Assembly (NCBI GenBank): GCA_029261855.1
Contig: JAJDAN010000042.1
Coordinates: 124,001-188,000 of the forward strand
Length of the DNA: 64,000 nt
From: Deltaproteobacteria bacterium
GTDB lineage: Bacteria; Myxococcota_A; UBA9160; UBA4427
Direction: 5' to 3'
The notes beneath the pieces were generated by a model. It made no database searches. It was not told the origin of the DNA and was given only the letters and a program-made list of their open reading frames with translations. Made by a program: the position numbers and the translations under genes. Every line of letters begins with the position of its first letter. Position 1 is the stretch's first letter. Positions 17,883-27,934 of this stretch are shown piece after piece.

Positions 17883-20009
17883 ATGAGACCCCCCGATGTC
17901 GCCTGGAAAAGCGCTTTGGTAAGAGGACTGTTGCCGCTTTTCGCGGAGCGGGACGAGAACCGGGTCGGGCCAGCGATCGCGCGAGCGGTAGCACGCGTCG
18001 CGTTGTGCGCAGCGGGCGCCGGGATCGCTCTCGCGCTTCTCTCGGCCTCGCCTGCGGCCGCCCAGATCGACGGCATCGGCGACCCACTCGATCCGGGCCC
18101 CGAGTTCCTCGTGAGCCGCATCGAGGTGCGCTACCGCGACGCGCATCCGGACCAGCCCCCGCTCTCCTCCATCCTGCCCCTGAGCGTTCGCATGGGCACG
18201 GCGACGACCGGCTTCATCGCGCCGCACCCGGATCGTCCGGCGACGTGGATCGAGGTCGGCCGGGACGGTCCGCCCCTGCCCTTCCACGCCGATGCCATCG
18301 GCACGGTGTCTGCGGCGCTGCTCGCCGAGCTGCAGCAACGCGGCTTGCTCGGCGTCTACGTCGAACCCGATCCCTCCGACATCGACATCCTGGCCGAGCG
18401 CGACCTCCGCTCGCCTGGCAACACCGTACTGCGCTTCGTGATCGTGACTGCCCGGGTGCGCCTGCTGCGCACCATCGCGTCGGGCGACCGGGATCTCGGT
18501 GAGTGGAGGATCGACAACGAGGTCCACGACCGCATCCGCGAGCGCTCGCCCATCCAGCCCACGGGCGCCGACGACGAAGACAGCACCGACCTCGTCGACG
18601 GCGATCTGCTCGACGACTACCTCTTCCGTCTGAATCGACACCCGGGCCGACGCGTGGACGCGGCGCTCGCCCCCGCCGACGACGGGCGCGGCGTCTCCCT
18701 CGACTTCCTCGTGACCGAATCGAAGCCCTGGTACGTCTACGCCCAGGTCTCGAACACCGGTACGAACGAGCAAAACGAGTGGCAGCAGCGCTTCGGCTAC
18801 GTGAACAACCAGCTGCTCGACCGGGACGACACGTTCCGCTTCGAGTACTTCCGCGCGGGCCTCGACGACCTGAACGGCGTCAGCCTTTCGTATGACGCTC
18901 CCTGGTTCGACTCGACCCGGCCCTGGTGGTGGGGGCCGCCGAGCGATGGGCCCGACTGGCTGAACTGGCTCGACCGCTCGAAGCTGCCCTGGTTCGGCAA
19001 CGACGACCTGCGCTGGCGGGTCTTCGCGTCGTACACGTCCTACTCGACGGACGTCCGCCTCGGCGACCAGGGCAACGAGAAGATCGACGGCACCGACTTC
19101 GATTTCGGCGGGCGTCTCATCTACAACGCCTTCCAGTACCGGGCCTTCTTCATCGACGTCTTCGGCGGCATGATGGGCCGCGGCATCATCATCGACAACG
19201 ACGCGGCGGACCAGGAAGCGTCGCGCTTCTTCGTGATCCCCCAAGGCGGCATCGAGATGGAACGCATCACCCCCATCTCGACCTTCTTCAGCAACATCAC
19301 CTTCGAGGGTGGCGTCAACCCGGCGAAGTCCCAGGACATCCTCAAGGGCGACGATCCGAGTGGCGGCATCGAGGCCCTGGGGCGCGCACAGCCCGACGAC
19401 ACCTGGGTCGCCATGAAGGGCGACCTCGTCCTCAGCCAATACCTCGAGCCGCTGCTGAATCCTTCGGGCTGGGAAGACCCGACCACCCAGCGCTCGTCGA
19501 CCCTGGCCCATGAGATCGCGCTTTCGGCGCGCGGCCAGTACGCCTTCGGCTATCGCTTGATTCCCCAGGCCGAGGCGGTGGCGGGCGGCCTGTACAGCGT
19601 GCGGGGCTACAAGCAGTCCTCGGCGGTGGGCGACAACGTCATCATCGGCAGCTTCGAGTACCGCTTCCATCTGCCTCACAGCCTGCCCGTGGCACGCGAG
19701 CCGGTGCCGCTGCCGGTGCTCGGTGGCTTCCGGGTGGCACCCCAGCAGGTGTACGGCCGCGCGGACTGGGACTTCATCCTCAGCGCCTTCGTCGACTCGG
19801 CGCTGACGTCTGCCAACGACCGGCCGAACCCGGGCGTCGAGCCCGGCGAGTTCCTGCTGGGCACGGGCCTGGGCGCCGAGCTGATGATCCGCAGCAACTT
19901 CCGTGCGCGTCTCGACTGGGGGGTCGCCCTCAAGAGCACGGATTCGACCACGAACCACGTGGATGCAGGCGATCAGGAGTTCCATCTCTTCTTCCAGGTG
20001 CTGTACTAA
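17883..20009 (+). CDS. ShlB/FhaC-family TpsB outer-membrane transporter
   Basis: Signal peptide; YSVRGYKQSSAVGDN matches the VRGY motif; C-terminal beta-barrel ending FHLFFQVLY; followed by TpsA. Confidence 0.88.
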   Translation: MRPPDVAWKSALVRGLLPLFAERDENRVGPAIARAVARVALCAAGAGIALALLSASPAAAQIDGIGDPLDPGPEFLVSRIEVRYRDAHPDQPPLSSILPLSVRMGTATTGFIAPHPDRPATWIEVGRDGPPLPFHADAIGTVSAALLAELQQRGLLGVYVEPDPSDIDILAERDLRSPGNTVLRFVIVTARVRLLRTIASGDRDLGEWRIDNEVHDRIRERSPIQPTGADDEDSTDLVDGDLLDDYLFRLNRHPGRRVDAALAPADDGRGVSLDFLVTESKPWYVYAQVSNTGTNEQNEWQQRFGYVNNQLLDRDDTFRFEYFRAGLDDLNGVSLSYDAPWFDSTRPWWWGPPSDGPDWLNWLDRSKLPWFGNDDLRWRVFASYTSYSTDVRLGDQGNEKIDGTDFDFGGRLIYNAFQYRAFFIDVFGGMMGRGIIIDNDAADQEASRFFVIPQGGIEMERITPISTFFSNITFEGGVNPAKSQDILKGDDPSGGIEALGRAQPDDTWVAMKGDLVLSQYLEPLLNPSGWEDPTTQRSSTLAHEIALSARGQYAFGYRLIPQAEAVAGGLYSVRGYKQSSAVGDNVIIGSFEYRFHLPHSLPVAREPVPLPVLGGFRVAPQQVYGRADWDFILSAFVDSALTSANDRPNPGVEPGEFLLGTGLGAELMIRSNFRARLDWGVALKSTDSTTNHVDAGDQEFHLFFQVLY

Positions 20010-20022
20010 TGGGGGGCTGCGG

Positions 20023-23000
20023 ATGAAGGACGAGCCGATGCGATCCAGCCAGCGTCAGAAGCCTGTCGTCCAGGACCTCGGCCGCGTCACGAGACGCTGG
20101 CTGGCGGGTGCCAGTCTGAGCGCGTCTTTCGCACTGGCGTCGGCTGTCGCCCCCGCACCCGCGAGCGCACAGATGGTGGGCGGCGAGGTCACCCACGGCA
20201 GCGCCGCGGTCTCCCAGCGTGCGACCGAAACGGGAACCCACACCCAGATCGACACGGCGACGCGACACACCCGCATGAAATGGGAGCGTCACGACATCCC
20301 GCAAGGTGACTCCGTGCGCGTCCAGCAGCCGAGTAGCAGCTCGTCGTATCTCGCGCAGGTGAGCGACGCCAGCGTCACCACAATCGACGGCATCCTCAGC
20401 TCGAACGGCCAGGTCTGGATCGCGAACCCGGCGGGCGTCTATTTCGGTGGCTCGGCGGTGGTGGACGTCGCGCGCCTGGTGGCCGGAGCCGGCGAGATTT
20501 CGAAGCTCGACTTCGTAAACGGGCGCCGTCGCTTCACGAACATCCAGGGCGAAGTCGTCAACGCCGGATCGATCACGGCGAACCTGGGCGTCACCCTGAT
20601 CGGCCGCGCCGTCGCGAACCACGGTCAGATCGTGACACGCCGGGGCGACATCGTGATGGCCGCCGGGGACGAGGTCTGGGTGAAGCGCCACGACACCCAC
20701 ATCCAGGTGCACATGCCGGACGCTTCGGGTGCGCCGGCGGTCGAGAACACCGGCGTGCTCGAGACCCAGGCGCGCGGTCGCGCCCGGCTCGCAGCAGGTG
20801 ACTTCCTCGGCCTCGCCATCCGCAACACCGGCGAGATCCACTCGCGCACCATCGCCCTGGAAGCCGGCGCCGACAGCATCGTCGAGGTGCGCGGCACTCT
20901 CGACGCCACCCGGGACGAGAGCTACCGCAGTGACAACCGCCGCGGCGGCACGATCGACATCGAGGGCGACCTCATCCTGGTCGACGACGCCGTGATCGAC
21001 GCCTCGGGCCCGACTGGCGGCGGCGAGATCCGCATCGGCGGCGAGGTGGCGGGCGGCGCCCTCAGCGGCGGGCCCGGTACCGCCGAGAACGACAACGGCA
21101 ACCTTCGGAATGCCCGCGGCACCCTCGTGAGCGACGACTCGGTGATCCGCGCCGACGCAACCGATAGCGGTGACGGCGGCAGCATCGTGCTGTGGTCCGA
21201 CGAGCAGACCCAGGTGCTCGGCACGATCTCGGCCGAAGGCGGCGCGGGCGGCGGCGCGGGCGGCTTCATCGAGACGTCCAGCAAGGGCGCGCTGCTCGTG
21301 GACGCCGACGTGTCCGTGGCCGCCCAGGCCGGCGACGCAGGGCTGTGGCTGCTCGACCCGGTGAACGTCCACATCAACGACGCCGAGGCTGCGAATCCCG
21401 CCAACGCGAACCTGCTGCTCACCGAGGCCGCGACGCCCGGCCTGAGCATCTTCGACTTCCTGCCGGACCTCGACGCGACGTCGATTCCGCCGGACTCGTA
21501 CGTGTCGTCGATCAGCATCGAGGACGCGCTGGTGCGCGGGGGCACCGTCTTCGTCACCACCGAGGCGCGCTTCCTGACCCTCACCGGCGACCCGACCGCC
21601 GGCGACATCATCGTCGAGAGCCCGATCAACATCCTGCCGTCGCACCTCGTGCGCCCGAACACCACGGGCACCCTGGTGCTGGTGGCCGCCCAGGACGTCC
21701 AGATCAATGAGGAGATCGCCAGCGACAACCCGAACTTCCGGCTGAACCTCGACCTCATCGCGAACGACAACGAGCTCACCTCGGGCGCCGCGGGCCAGAT
21801 GGAAGAGTCCGACCAATTCGCCGTCGGCGACGTCGTGTTCAACGCCGACATCCGCACCAACGGCGGCTTCGTTAGCGCCCGGGGCGTCAACGTCGACCTG
21901 AACGCCGGCTTCAGCATCGACACGACGCGACTGGAGCTTCCCGCCGACGCAAACGGCGGCTTCGTGCGCTTTTCCGCCGCGAACCCCGTCGTCGGCAACA
22001 ACACCCCCGCCGACGTCACCATCGCGGGCTCGATCTTCACCGACGGCGCCACCTTACTGGCGACGGGGCAGAGCTTCGAACTCGCGGACACCGGCTTCAT
22101 CGACGCCTTCGGCGTGCTCGCCAACAACACCGGCGACGAGGTCGTGAACCTCGGAACCGTCGACCTGGGCTTCCTCGACGACATCGTCATCGACGGCAAC
22201 ATCCAGACGGAAATCCTCGACCTGGCCGGTGCCACCAGTGGCACGGGCAACCTGGTGTTCAACTCGACGGACGCGGCCCTGATCACGATCAGCGCCAATC
22301 AGATCAGCCTGAGCGCCGGCGACGGCGTCCCCAACGATCCGAACGACAACGACACCGACGCCCAGATCCTGATCGGCGCCATGGTCAACTTCATCGATTC
22401 CGGCGACGACATGGCACCGACGGACCCGACGAAGGCGCCCGACGAGTTCCGCTTCCTGCAGGATGCGGCGGTGCTCGACGCCGACCTGCCCGAGGTCACG
22501 CAGTTCGGGGGCAGCAGCGTGGCCGGCATGCGCTACGGCATCGAGTCCCGGGACGGCGCCGCCGACCCCGCCGATTTCGACATCATGCTGAGCAGCCCTG
22601 AGAAGTTCGCCGGCGCGGACCTCGCCCTGGTGTTCCCGGACTCGATCTCCATCGTGAGCGAGATCGCGCCCCTGAACGTGAGCCTGTCGGTGGTCGAAGG
22701 CTTCACGATCACGACCACCCTGGCGAACAACCTGCGCCCGGTCGAGGACCTCGTCGAAGAAGAAGGCGGCATCCTGCGGGTGCACGCGGGTCTGAATGGA
22801 ACCGGCAACCTGTTCTTCGAGGACGGCGTGCTGCTCGAAGCGGCGCGCATCTCGCTGCAGGCCGGTGACACCACTTCCGCCGACAACGGCTCCGGCACCC
22901 AGTCCCAGGTGTTCGCGACGAACACCGACGACATCACCGTCACCTTCAACCCGACCAAGTCCATGGAGATCCGCCAGGACGCGCTGCTCAACGCCGACAA

Positions 23001-26000
23001 CATCCCGGACGCCGATCAGTTCACTCTGGGCATCGCCGAACCCGTCTTCCCCGCCATCGACTACATCCTGCAGTCCGAGGGCGGCGGCATCACCCTGGCC
23101 GACGCCACGAAGGTCTTCCAGACGGATCTGACCCTGACGGCCCGGGACACCATCGAGCTGCAGCAGCCGATCAGCGTGAACAGCATGGACCTCGGCGGTT
23201 TCGCGAGCTTCCAGGTCACGGAAGATCTGCTCGATGCCATCACGATCGAGGCCCGCGACGCGCTGGACCCGGACTACACGCGGACCTTCACCCTGCGCGC
23301 CGGCAACGGCGGCCTCAGCTTCCAGAGCCAGAAGCAGGAAGACGGTCAGACCATCGACCTGCAGCTGCGCGTGGAAGCCGAGAACATCGAGCTGATCGGT
23401 CAGACCATCGACATCTCGACGGGCACGCCGATCTTCCAGCTCGACGACGTCACCTCACCCGAGCGCTTCATCTTCACCCAGGGCAACGACATCGGAGACC
23501 TGGCCCTGCCGACTTCCGCCAACTTCGCGGACGGCCTCGGGCCGAGCGAGCTGTTCGTCGTGCAGTCGACCAGCTCGGTCGACCTCAGCCAGACCGGCCA
23601 GATGACGACCACGACCGATCCGAGCGAGCGCTTCTGGCAGTTCCCGGTCCAGGAGACCACCGAAGTCATCCTCACCGCCATCGCGACCAACGTGCGACGC
23701 CGGGACGGCTTCAACGTCGTGCTGGGCCAGTACGACAACATCTGGGGAGACAGCGTCACCCTGCAGGCCACCTTCGAGCGAGTCGCCGGCCAACTCGAGC
23801 CCATCGGATTCGGCGAGGTCGACGCGAAGAACGTCGCTTCCATCCTGGGCCGCGACCCCAGCATCGACTACACGGAGATCACGCTCCCCCTCGACCCGGC
23901 CGTCGACGGCCCCATGCGCCCGGTGCCCGGCGACCCGGACACCGAGGAGCCGCTCCCGACCCGCAGCTTCAGCATCATCCAGGACGCCGACTTCCTGCTG
24001 AAGGACCCGGCGAGGAACCTGCTGCCGGACTTCGGCGTCACCGACATGAGCCTCGGCGTGCAGCCAGACGGCTACTCCCTGCGCAGCGTGACGGGCTCGA
24101 TCCAGGTGCTGAACGAGCAGCTGCGAGGCACGAACCTCTCGCTGCAGGTCGACCAGGCCGACCAGGTCGGGCAGTCGGACACCCCGGACGAGTTCATCCT
24201 CTTCGACCGCGACGGCCCCCTCGAAGTCACGTCCTTGTTCGCCCAGAAGCGCGGGTCCTTCGAGGTCGGCTACGAGGCGACCGTCAGCGGAAATCCCCTG
24301 AACATCATCGCGGAGCGCGGCATCAGCCTGGTGTCCGATGCCTTCGGAGACAGCGCGAACGGCGACGGCACCCTGAGCTTCGCCGATGGCGTCTTCCTGA
24401 CTGCGGAGAACTTCTTCCTCCAGGCTGGGGTCGGCGGGTCCGGCGAGGGCATCTACATCGATGCGCGCCAGAACGACCCGACCTTCAACCTCGTCGGCGA
24501 CGCCACCTTCGATTTCGTACAGCAGGGACCCATTCGCAACGGTGTCGTTCGCGACGGGGCGAGCTCGTACGACGCGGATCTCAGCGACCTGCAGCTCGAA
24601 GACATCGACTACGGCAGGCTCCCGTCCCAGACCCAGTTCGACCTGACGAACGGACAGCTCGACCGCTACCGCATCGCGAGCCTCCAGGGGGACGTCGAGA
24701 TCAACGATCCGGGCAATGTCCTGATCGGGCGCACCACCAACCTGAGCGCCGGCTCGGCAACCCTCTTCCGCACCCTCACCCTGCGCGCCGACATCGCACC
24801 GGCGGATATGACGCCGCCGGAGACGTGCGCGGTCGATGCCTTCTGCGCCAACGGCGAGAACACGGACCCGAACCTCGTCCTGATCCCCAGCGGATCCAAC
24901 GTCGAGGCCGTCGAGCTGGCCGCGGCCACCATCCTGCTCGAGGCGCCCGAGGGCTACGTCGACGCCGGCGACCCGCGCATCGTCTTCGACGTGCTCGGCC
25001 CCGAGCCGCGGCTCGCCATCCGACAGCTCGACGCGGTGCTCGACATCGACGCCTTCCGCCTGCCGGACCGGCTGCAGATCGTCGGCGGCTTCGACGAGAC
25101 CCCCTACGAGCTGCAGGCCGTGGGCGGCATCACCGTGGGCGAAGAGCTCGCGGGGCGGGTCGAGAACTCGAACCTGATCCTGATCGCGGGCATCCCCGAA
25201 GACGACTTCGAGGCCGCCTTTGGCGCGACCCGCGGCCAGCCTCCGGTACCCGACGACGACGAGGACCTGCCCGACCACGTCTACGACCGCATGTCCGACT
25301 TGAACGGCGACGGCACCGTCAACACGGCGGACCGCGTTCTCTACGACCTGCTCACGCCGTCCCAGGTCACCATCCAGGGCAGCAACTTCTTCGAGCTCAT
25401 CCTGCGCAGCCTCGAGATCGAATCGAGCACCGAAGACGACCTCGCCATCCGCATCGGCGATGTCGAGATCCAGACCGAGGCCGACCAGACCTATCGCGAC
25501 GAGGTCCAGATCATCGGCGACGCGATCCTCACGGCGCGAGCGGGCATCCTCGACCGCCTCGACGCCCTCTTCACCGCCAATGCCAGCAGCATCATCTTCG
25601 AAGAAGAAGTCTACGGCCAGACGCCGGGACAGGACTCGCTGACCGTGCAGGCCACGAATCGCATCCGCTTCGGCAAGAACATCGGCACGCACCTCGACGG
25701 CTTCGGCACCCAGCTGCGCCTCGGGAGCCTCAGCATCAACCTGCAGCAGCTGATCCAGCTCGAGCTGCCGCCGCCCACGCCCCGGGCCGAGTTCGGCAGC
25801 GCGGACCTCGCCGGAACCTTCCGCGTCGCCGCCGACGAAGTGCTGTTGAACGCGAGCTCCGGAGACAGCCAGTCGATCTACAACCGGGCCGTCATCCCGG
25901 ACGCCGCCACCTTCTTCCGCCAGGGCGGCAACCTGCACTTCGACCTCGGCGACGGCGGCGTCCTCCAGATGGGCCAGAACGAGAAGCTTTCCGTGGACGG

Positions 26001-27033
26001 CTTGTCCCTCGTCATCGACGCCCCGAACGGGACCGTGACCGTCGGCGATCTTTCGGCACTCGACCTCATCGACGTGAACGCCGACACGATCCATCTGCTG
26101 CGCCGATCGGGCGCCAAGGTGGTCCGGGCAAACGGTCGCGACACCCAGGACGCCGGCGTCGACTACGTCGCGAAGCAGATCCTGTTCCACGACGAGGGCA
26201 TGATCCACGACAGCAACACCCTGCACCGCAACCAGCAGGGCCAGGGGCGCGACGCGCGCTTCGGCGTCGACGATCCCTTCAACGCTCCCGCCTTCATGGA
26301 CAACTTCTCGGTGCTGAGCCTCGAGTTCAACATCCTGACGGGCGAAGGGCTCGAGTTCGGCGGTGGCGACCTGCCCATCGACGGCATTCCCGACGGCATC
26401 TCCCGCGTTCAACTGGCGGACACCTACCCCGATATCCGCCCCAACGTGCCGATCGCGGTGCCCGCGAACTACCGGGTGCAGGACCCGGGCTCGCTGCGCG
26501 ACGTCGGCATCGACGTCCGACTGCCGACGCCGTCGGAGCTGCGTGCGGCCGCGCGCGGCGCCGCGACCTTCCGCGATCTCGGCAGCATCGAGCGCGTCGC
26601 GGGCAAGACCGTTCTCGACGTCTCCGAGGTGCGCCTCGTCGCCGAGGAGATCGAGCGTGCCGTCGTGCTGCACGACCGGGTCTTTGCCCCGGACGGCAGC
26701 CGGGCCGCCCAGGTGCGGACGATCCTGCAGGCGGCAGCGGACGACTACCGCCGCAGCACGGGTGCCCGCCGCATCGTCGGCTTCGAGCTGCGCCGTTACG
26801 TGCACAACCGGCCCAGCAGCCAGTTCGAGGCCTACCAGGAACTACAAAAGCTCGACTCCCTCTTCCGTCATCACCGCCGGTCCGGCCTGACGCCGACGGA
26901 GTACCACGCCATCCAACGCGAGTGGCTCGAGTCGATCCTGCCGGAGGGCATCAGCCTGCAGGAGTTCGCCGAGTTCATTCATCCGTCGCGCTATGTTCGC
27001 GGCAGCGACGTGTTGGACGTGTTCGGCGACTGA
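20023..27033 (+). CDS. TpsA exoprotein, filamentous-hemagglutinin N-terminal (TPS) domain, ~2,336 aa
   Basis: TPS-domain motifs: GILSSNGQVWIANPAGVYFGGSAVVDVARLVA; signal peptide; long beta-helix-type repeats; adjacent tpsB. Confidence 0.92.
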   Translation: MKDEPMRSSQRQKPVVQDLGRVTRRWLAGASLSASFALASAVAPAPASAQMVGGEVTHGSAAVSQRATETGTHTQIDTATRHTRMKWERHDIPQGDSVRVQQPSSSSSYLAQVSDASVTTIDGILSSNGQVWIANPAGVYFGGSAVVDVARLVAGAGEISKLDFVNGRRRFTNIQGEVVNAGSITANLGVTLIGRAVANHGQIVTRRGDIVMAAGDEVWVKRHDTHIQVHMPDASGAPAVENTGVLETQARGRARLAAGDFLGLAIRNTGEIHSRTIALEAGADSIVEVRGTLDATRDESYRSDNRRGGTIDIEGDLILVDDAVIDASGPTGGGEIRIGGEVAGGALSGGPGTAENDNGNLRNARGTLVSDDSVIRADATDSGDGGSIVLWSDEQTQVLGTISAEGGAGGGAGGFIETSSKGALLVDADVSVAAQAGDAGLWLLDPVNVHINDAEAANPANANLLLTEAATPGLSIFDFLPDLDATSIPPDSYVSSISIEDALVRGGTVFVTTEARFLTLTGDPTAGDIIVESPINILPSHLVRPNTTGTLVLVAAQDVQINEEIASDNPNFRLNLDLIANDNELTSGAAGQMEESDQFAVGDVVFNADIRTNGGFVSARGVNVDLNAGFSIDTTRLELPADANGGFVRFSAANPVVGNNTPADVTIAGSIFTDGATLLATGQSFELADTGFIDAFGVLANNTGDEVVNLGTVDLGFLDDIVIDGNIQTEILDLAGATSGTGNLVFNSTDAALITISANQISLSAGDGVPNDPNDNDTDAQILIGAMVNFIDSGDDMAPTDPTKAPDEFRFLQDAAVLDADLPEVTQFGGSSVAGMRYGIESRDGAADPADFDIMLSSPEKFAGADLALVFPDSISIVSEIAPLNVSLSVVEGFTITTTLANNLRPVEDLVEEEGGILRVHAGLNGTGNLFFEDGVLLEAARISLQAGDTTSADNGSGTQSQVFATNTDDITVTFNPTKSMEIRQDALLNADNIPDADQFTLGIAEPVFPAIDYILQSEGGGITLADATKVFQTDLTLTARDTIELQQPISVNSMDLGGFASFQVTEDLLDAITIEARDALDPDYTRTFTLRAGNGGLSFQSQKQEDGQTIDLQLRVEAENIELIGQTIDISTGTPIFQLDDVTSPERFIFTQGNDIGDLALPTSANFADGLGPSELFVVQSTSSVDLSQTGQMTTTTDPSERFWQFPVQETTEVILTAIATNVRRRDGFNVVLGQYDNIWGDSVTLQATFERVAGQLEPIGFGEVDAKNVASILGRDPSIDYTEITLPLDPAVDGPMRPVPGDPDTEEPLPTRSFSIIQDADFLLKDPARNLLPDFGVTDMSLGVQPDGYSLRSVTGSIQVLNEQLRGTNLSLQVDQADQVGQSDTPDEFILFDRDGPLEVTSLFAQKRGSFEVGYEATVSGNPLNIIAERGISLVSDAFGDSANGDGTLSFADGVFLTAENFFLQAGVGGSGEGIYIDARQNDPTFNLVGDATFDFVQQGPIRNGVVRDGASSYDADLSDLQLEDIDYGRLPSQTQFDLTNGQLDRYRIASLQGDVEINDPGNVLIGRTTNLSAGSATLFRTLTLRADIAPADMTPPETCAVDAFCANGENTDPNLVLIPSGSNVEAVELAAATILLEAPEGYVDAGDPRIVFDVLGPEPRLAIRQLDAVLDIDAFRLPDRLQIVGGFDETPYELQAVGGITVGEELAGRVENSNLILIAGIPEDDFEAAFGATRGQPPVPDDDEDLPDHVYDRMSDLNGDGTVNTADRVLYDLLTPSQVTIQGSNFFELILRSLEIESSTEDDLAIRIGDVEIQTEADQTYRDEVQIIGDAILTARAGILDRLDALFTANASSIIFEEEVYGQTPGQDSLTVQATNRIRFGKNIGTHLDGFGTQLRLGSLSINLQQLIQLELPPPTPRAEFGSADLAGTFRVAADEVLLNASSGDSQSIYNRAVIPDAATFFRQGGNLHFDLGDGGVLQMGQNEKLSVDGLSLVIDAPNGTVTVGDLSALDLIDVNADTIHLLRRSGAKVVRANGRDTQDAGVDYVAKQILFHDEGMIHDSNTLHRNQQGQGRDARFGVDDPFNAPAFMDNFSVLSLEFNILTGEGLEFGGGDLPIDGIPDGISRVQLADTYPDIRPNVPIAVPANYRVQDPGSLRDVGIDVRLPTPSELRAAARGAATFRDLGSIERVAGKTVLDVSEVRLVAEEIERAVVLHDRVFAPDGSRAAQVRTILQAAADDYRRSTGARRIVGFELRRYVHNRPSSQFEAYQELQKLDSLFRHHRRSGLTPTEYHAIQREWLESILPEGISLQEFAEFIHPSRYVRGSDVLDVFGD

Positions 27034-27088
27034 TTCGCGCGCGCTGAGAAGAGGCGAAAGGCGCGAAGACGACCGAGGGAGCAGGACC

Positions 27089-27529
27089 GTGGGTGACGAC
27101 GTCACGCGAGACGTGCAGCCGACCAGCGACGAAGCGATCCGCGAGATCCTGGCCTCTGCGCGCACCATCGCCGTCGTCGGCATCAAGGACGACCCCGCCG
27201 AGGACGCCCATCGCGTGCCCCGCTACATGCAGGACCACGGCTATCGCATCGTGCCGGTGAATCCGAAGGTCGAACGCGTCCTCGGCGAACGCGCCGCTCC
27301 TTCGCTCGCGGGCATCGATCCCCCAGTCGATCTCGTGAACCTGTTCCGAGCGCCCGACCACATCCCGGCGCACGTGGACGAGATCCTGGCCATGTCGCCC
27401 CTGCCCCGAACCGTCTGGATGCAGCTGGGCATCGTGCACGGTGGGGCGGCTGCACGCCTTCGGGCCGCGGGCATCGCGGTGGTACAAGACCGCTGCATCA
27501 TGGTGGACCACCGCCGGCTGATCGCATGA
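27089..27529 (+). CDS. CoA-binding domain protein (YccU-like)
   Basis: TIAVVGIKDDPAEDAHRVPRYMQDHGYRIVPVNPK; GTG start. Confidence 0.9.
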   Translation: MGDDVTRDVQPTSDEAIREILASARTIAVVGIKDDPAEDAHRVPRYMQDHGYRIVPVNPKVERVLGERAAPSLAGIDPPVDLVNLFRAPDHIPAHVDEILAMSPLPRTVWMQLGIVHGGAAARLRAAGIAVVQDRCIMVDHRRLIA

Positions 27530-27927
27530 CGCGTGAGAGAACGAAGAACCGCATGAGCCCCAAGCGTGGAGACGGCACCGTCTACTCGTCCCAGCACGGA
27601 CGCATGTGTCCCCACTGCGGGCTGCCGGAGAAGCGCTGCCAGTGCCGCGCGAATCCGCGCGGCGCCGGCCGTGACGCGCCCGCCGGCGACGGGATCGCCC
27701 GGGTCCGGCGCGAGAAGAAGGGGCGCGGCGGCAAGACCGTCACGACGGTCACCGGCATCGACCTGCCGCCGGACGCGCTGCGCGACCTCGCCAAGGACCT
27801 GCGGCGCCACTGCGGCACGGGCGGCACCCTGAAGGACGGCATCATCGAGATCCAGGGAGACCACGCCGACAAGGTCGCCGAGGCGCTGGCCGAGCGCGGC
27901 CTGCAGGTGAAACGCGCGGGAGGCTGA
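27526..27927 (+). CDS. SUI1/YciH family translation initiation-related protein
   Basis: GKTVTTVTGIDLPPDALRDLAKDLRRHCGTGGTLKDGIIEIQGDHADKV; N-terminal CxxC/CxC knuckle. Confidence 0.92.
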   Translation: MTRERTKNRMSPKRGDGTVYSSQHGRMCPHCGLPEKRCQCRANPRGAGRDAPAGDGIARVRREKKGRGGKTVTTVTGIDLPPDALRDLAKDLRRHCGTGGTLKDGIIEIQGDHADKVAEALAERGLQVKRAGG

Positions 27928-27934
27928 GCCCCGC

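Noticed and set aside
17787-19985. 732-aa minus-strand ORF antisense to tpsB
   Set aside because: Antisense shadow ORF; the plus strand has signal peptide, VRGY motif and barrel end.
23455-26805. 1,116-aa minus-strand ORF antisense to tpsA
   Set aside because: High-GC antisense artefact: opposite-strand frame of a strongly supported gene, with low-complexity V/D/A/R composition and no recognisable motif.
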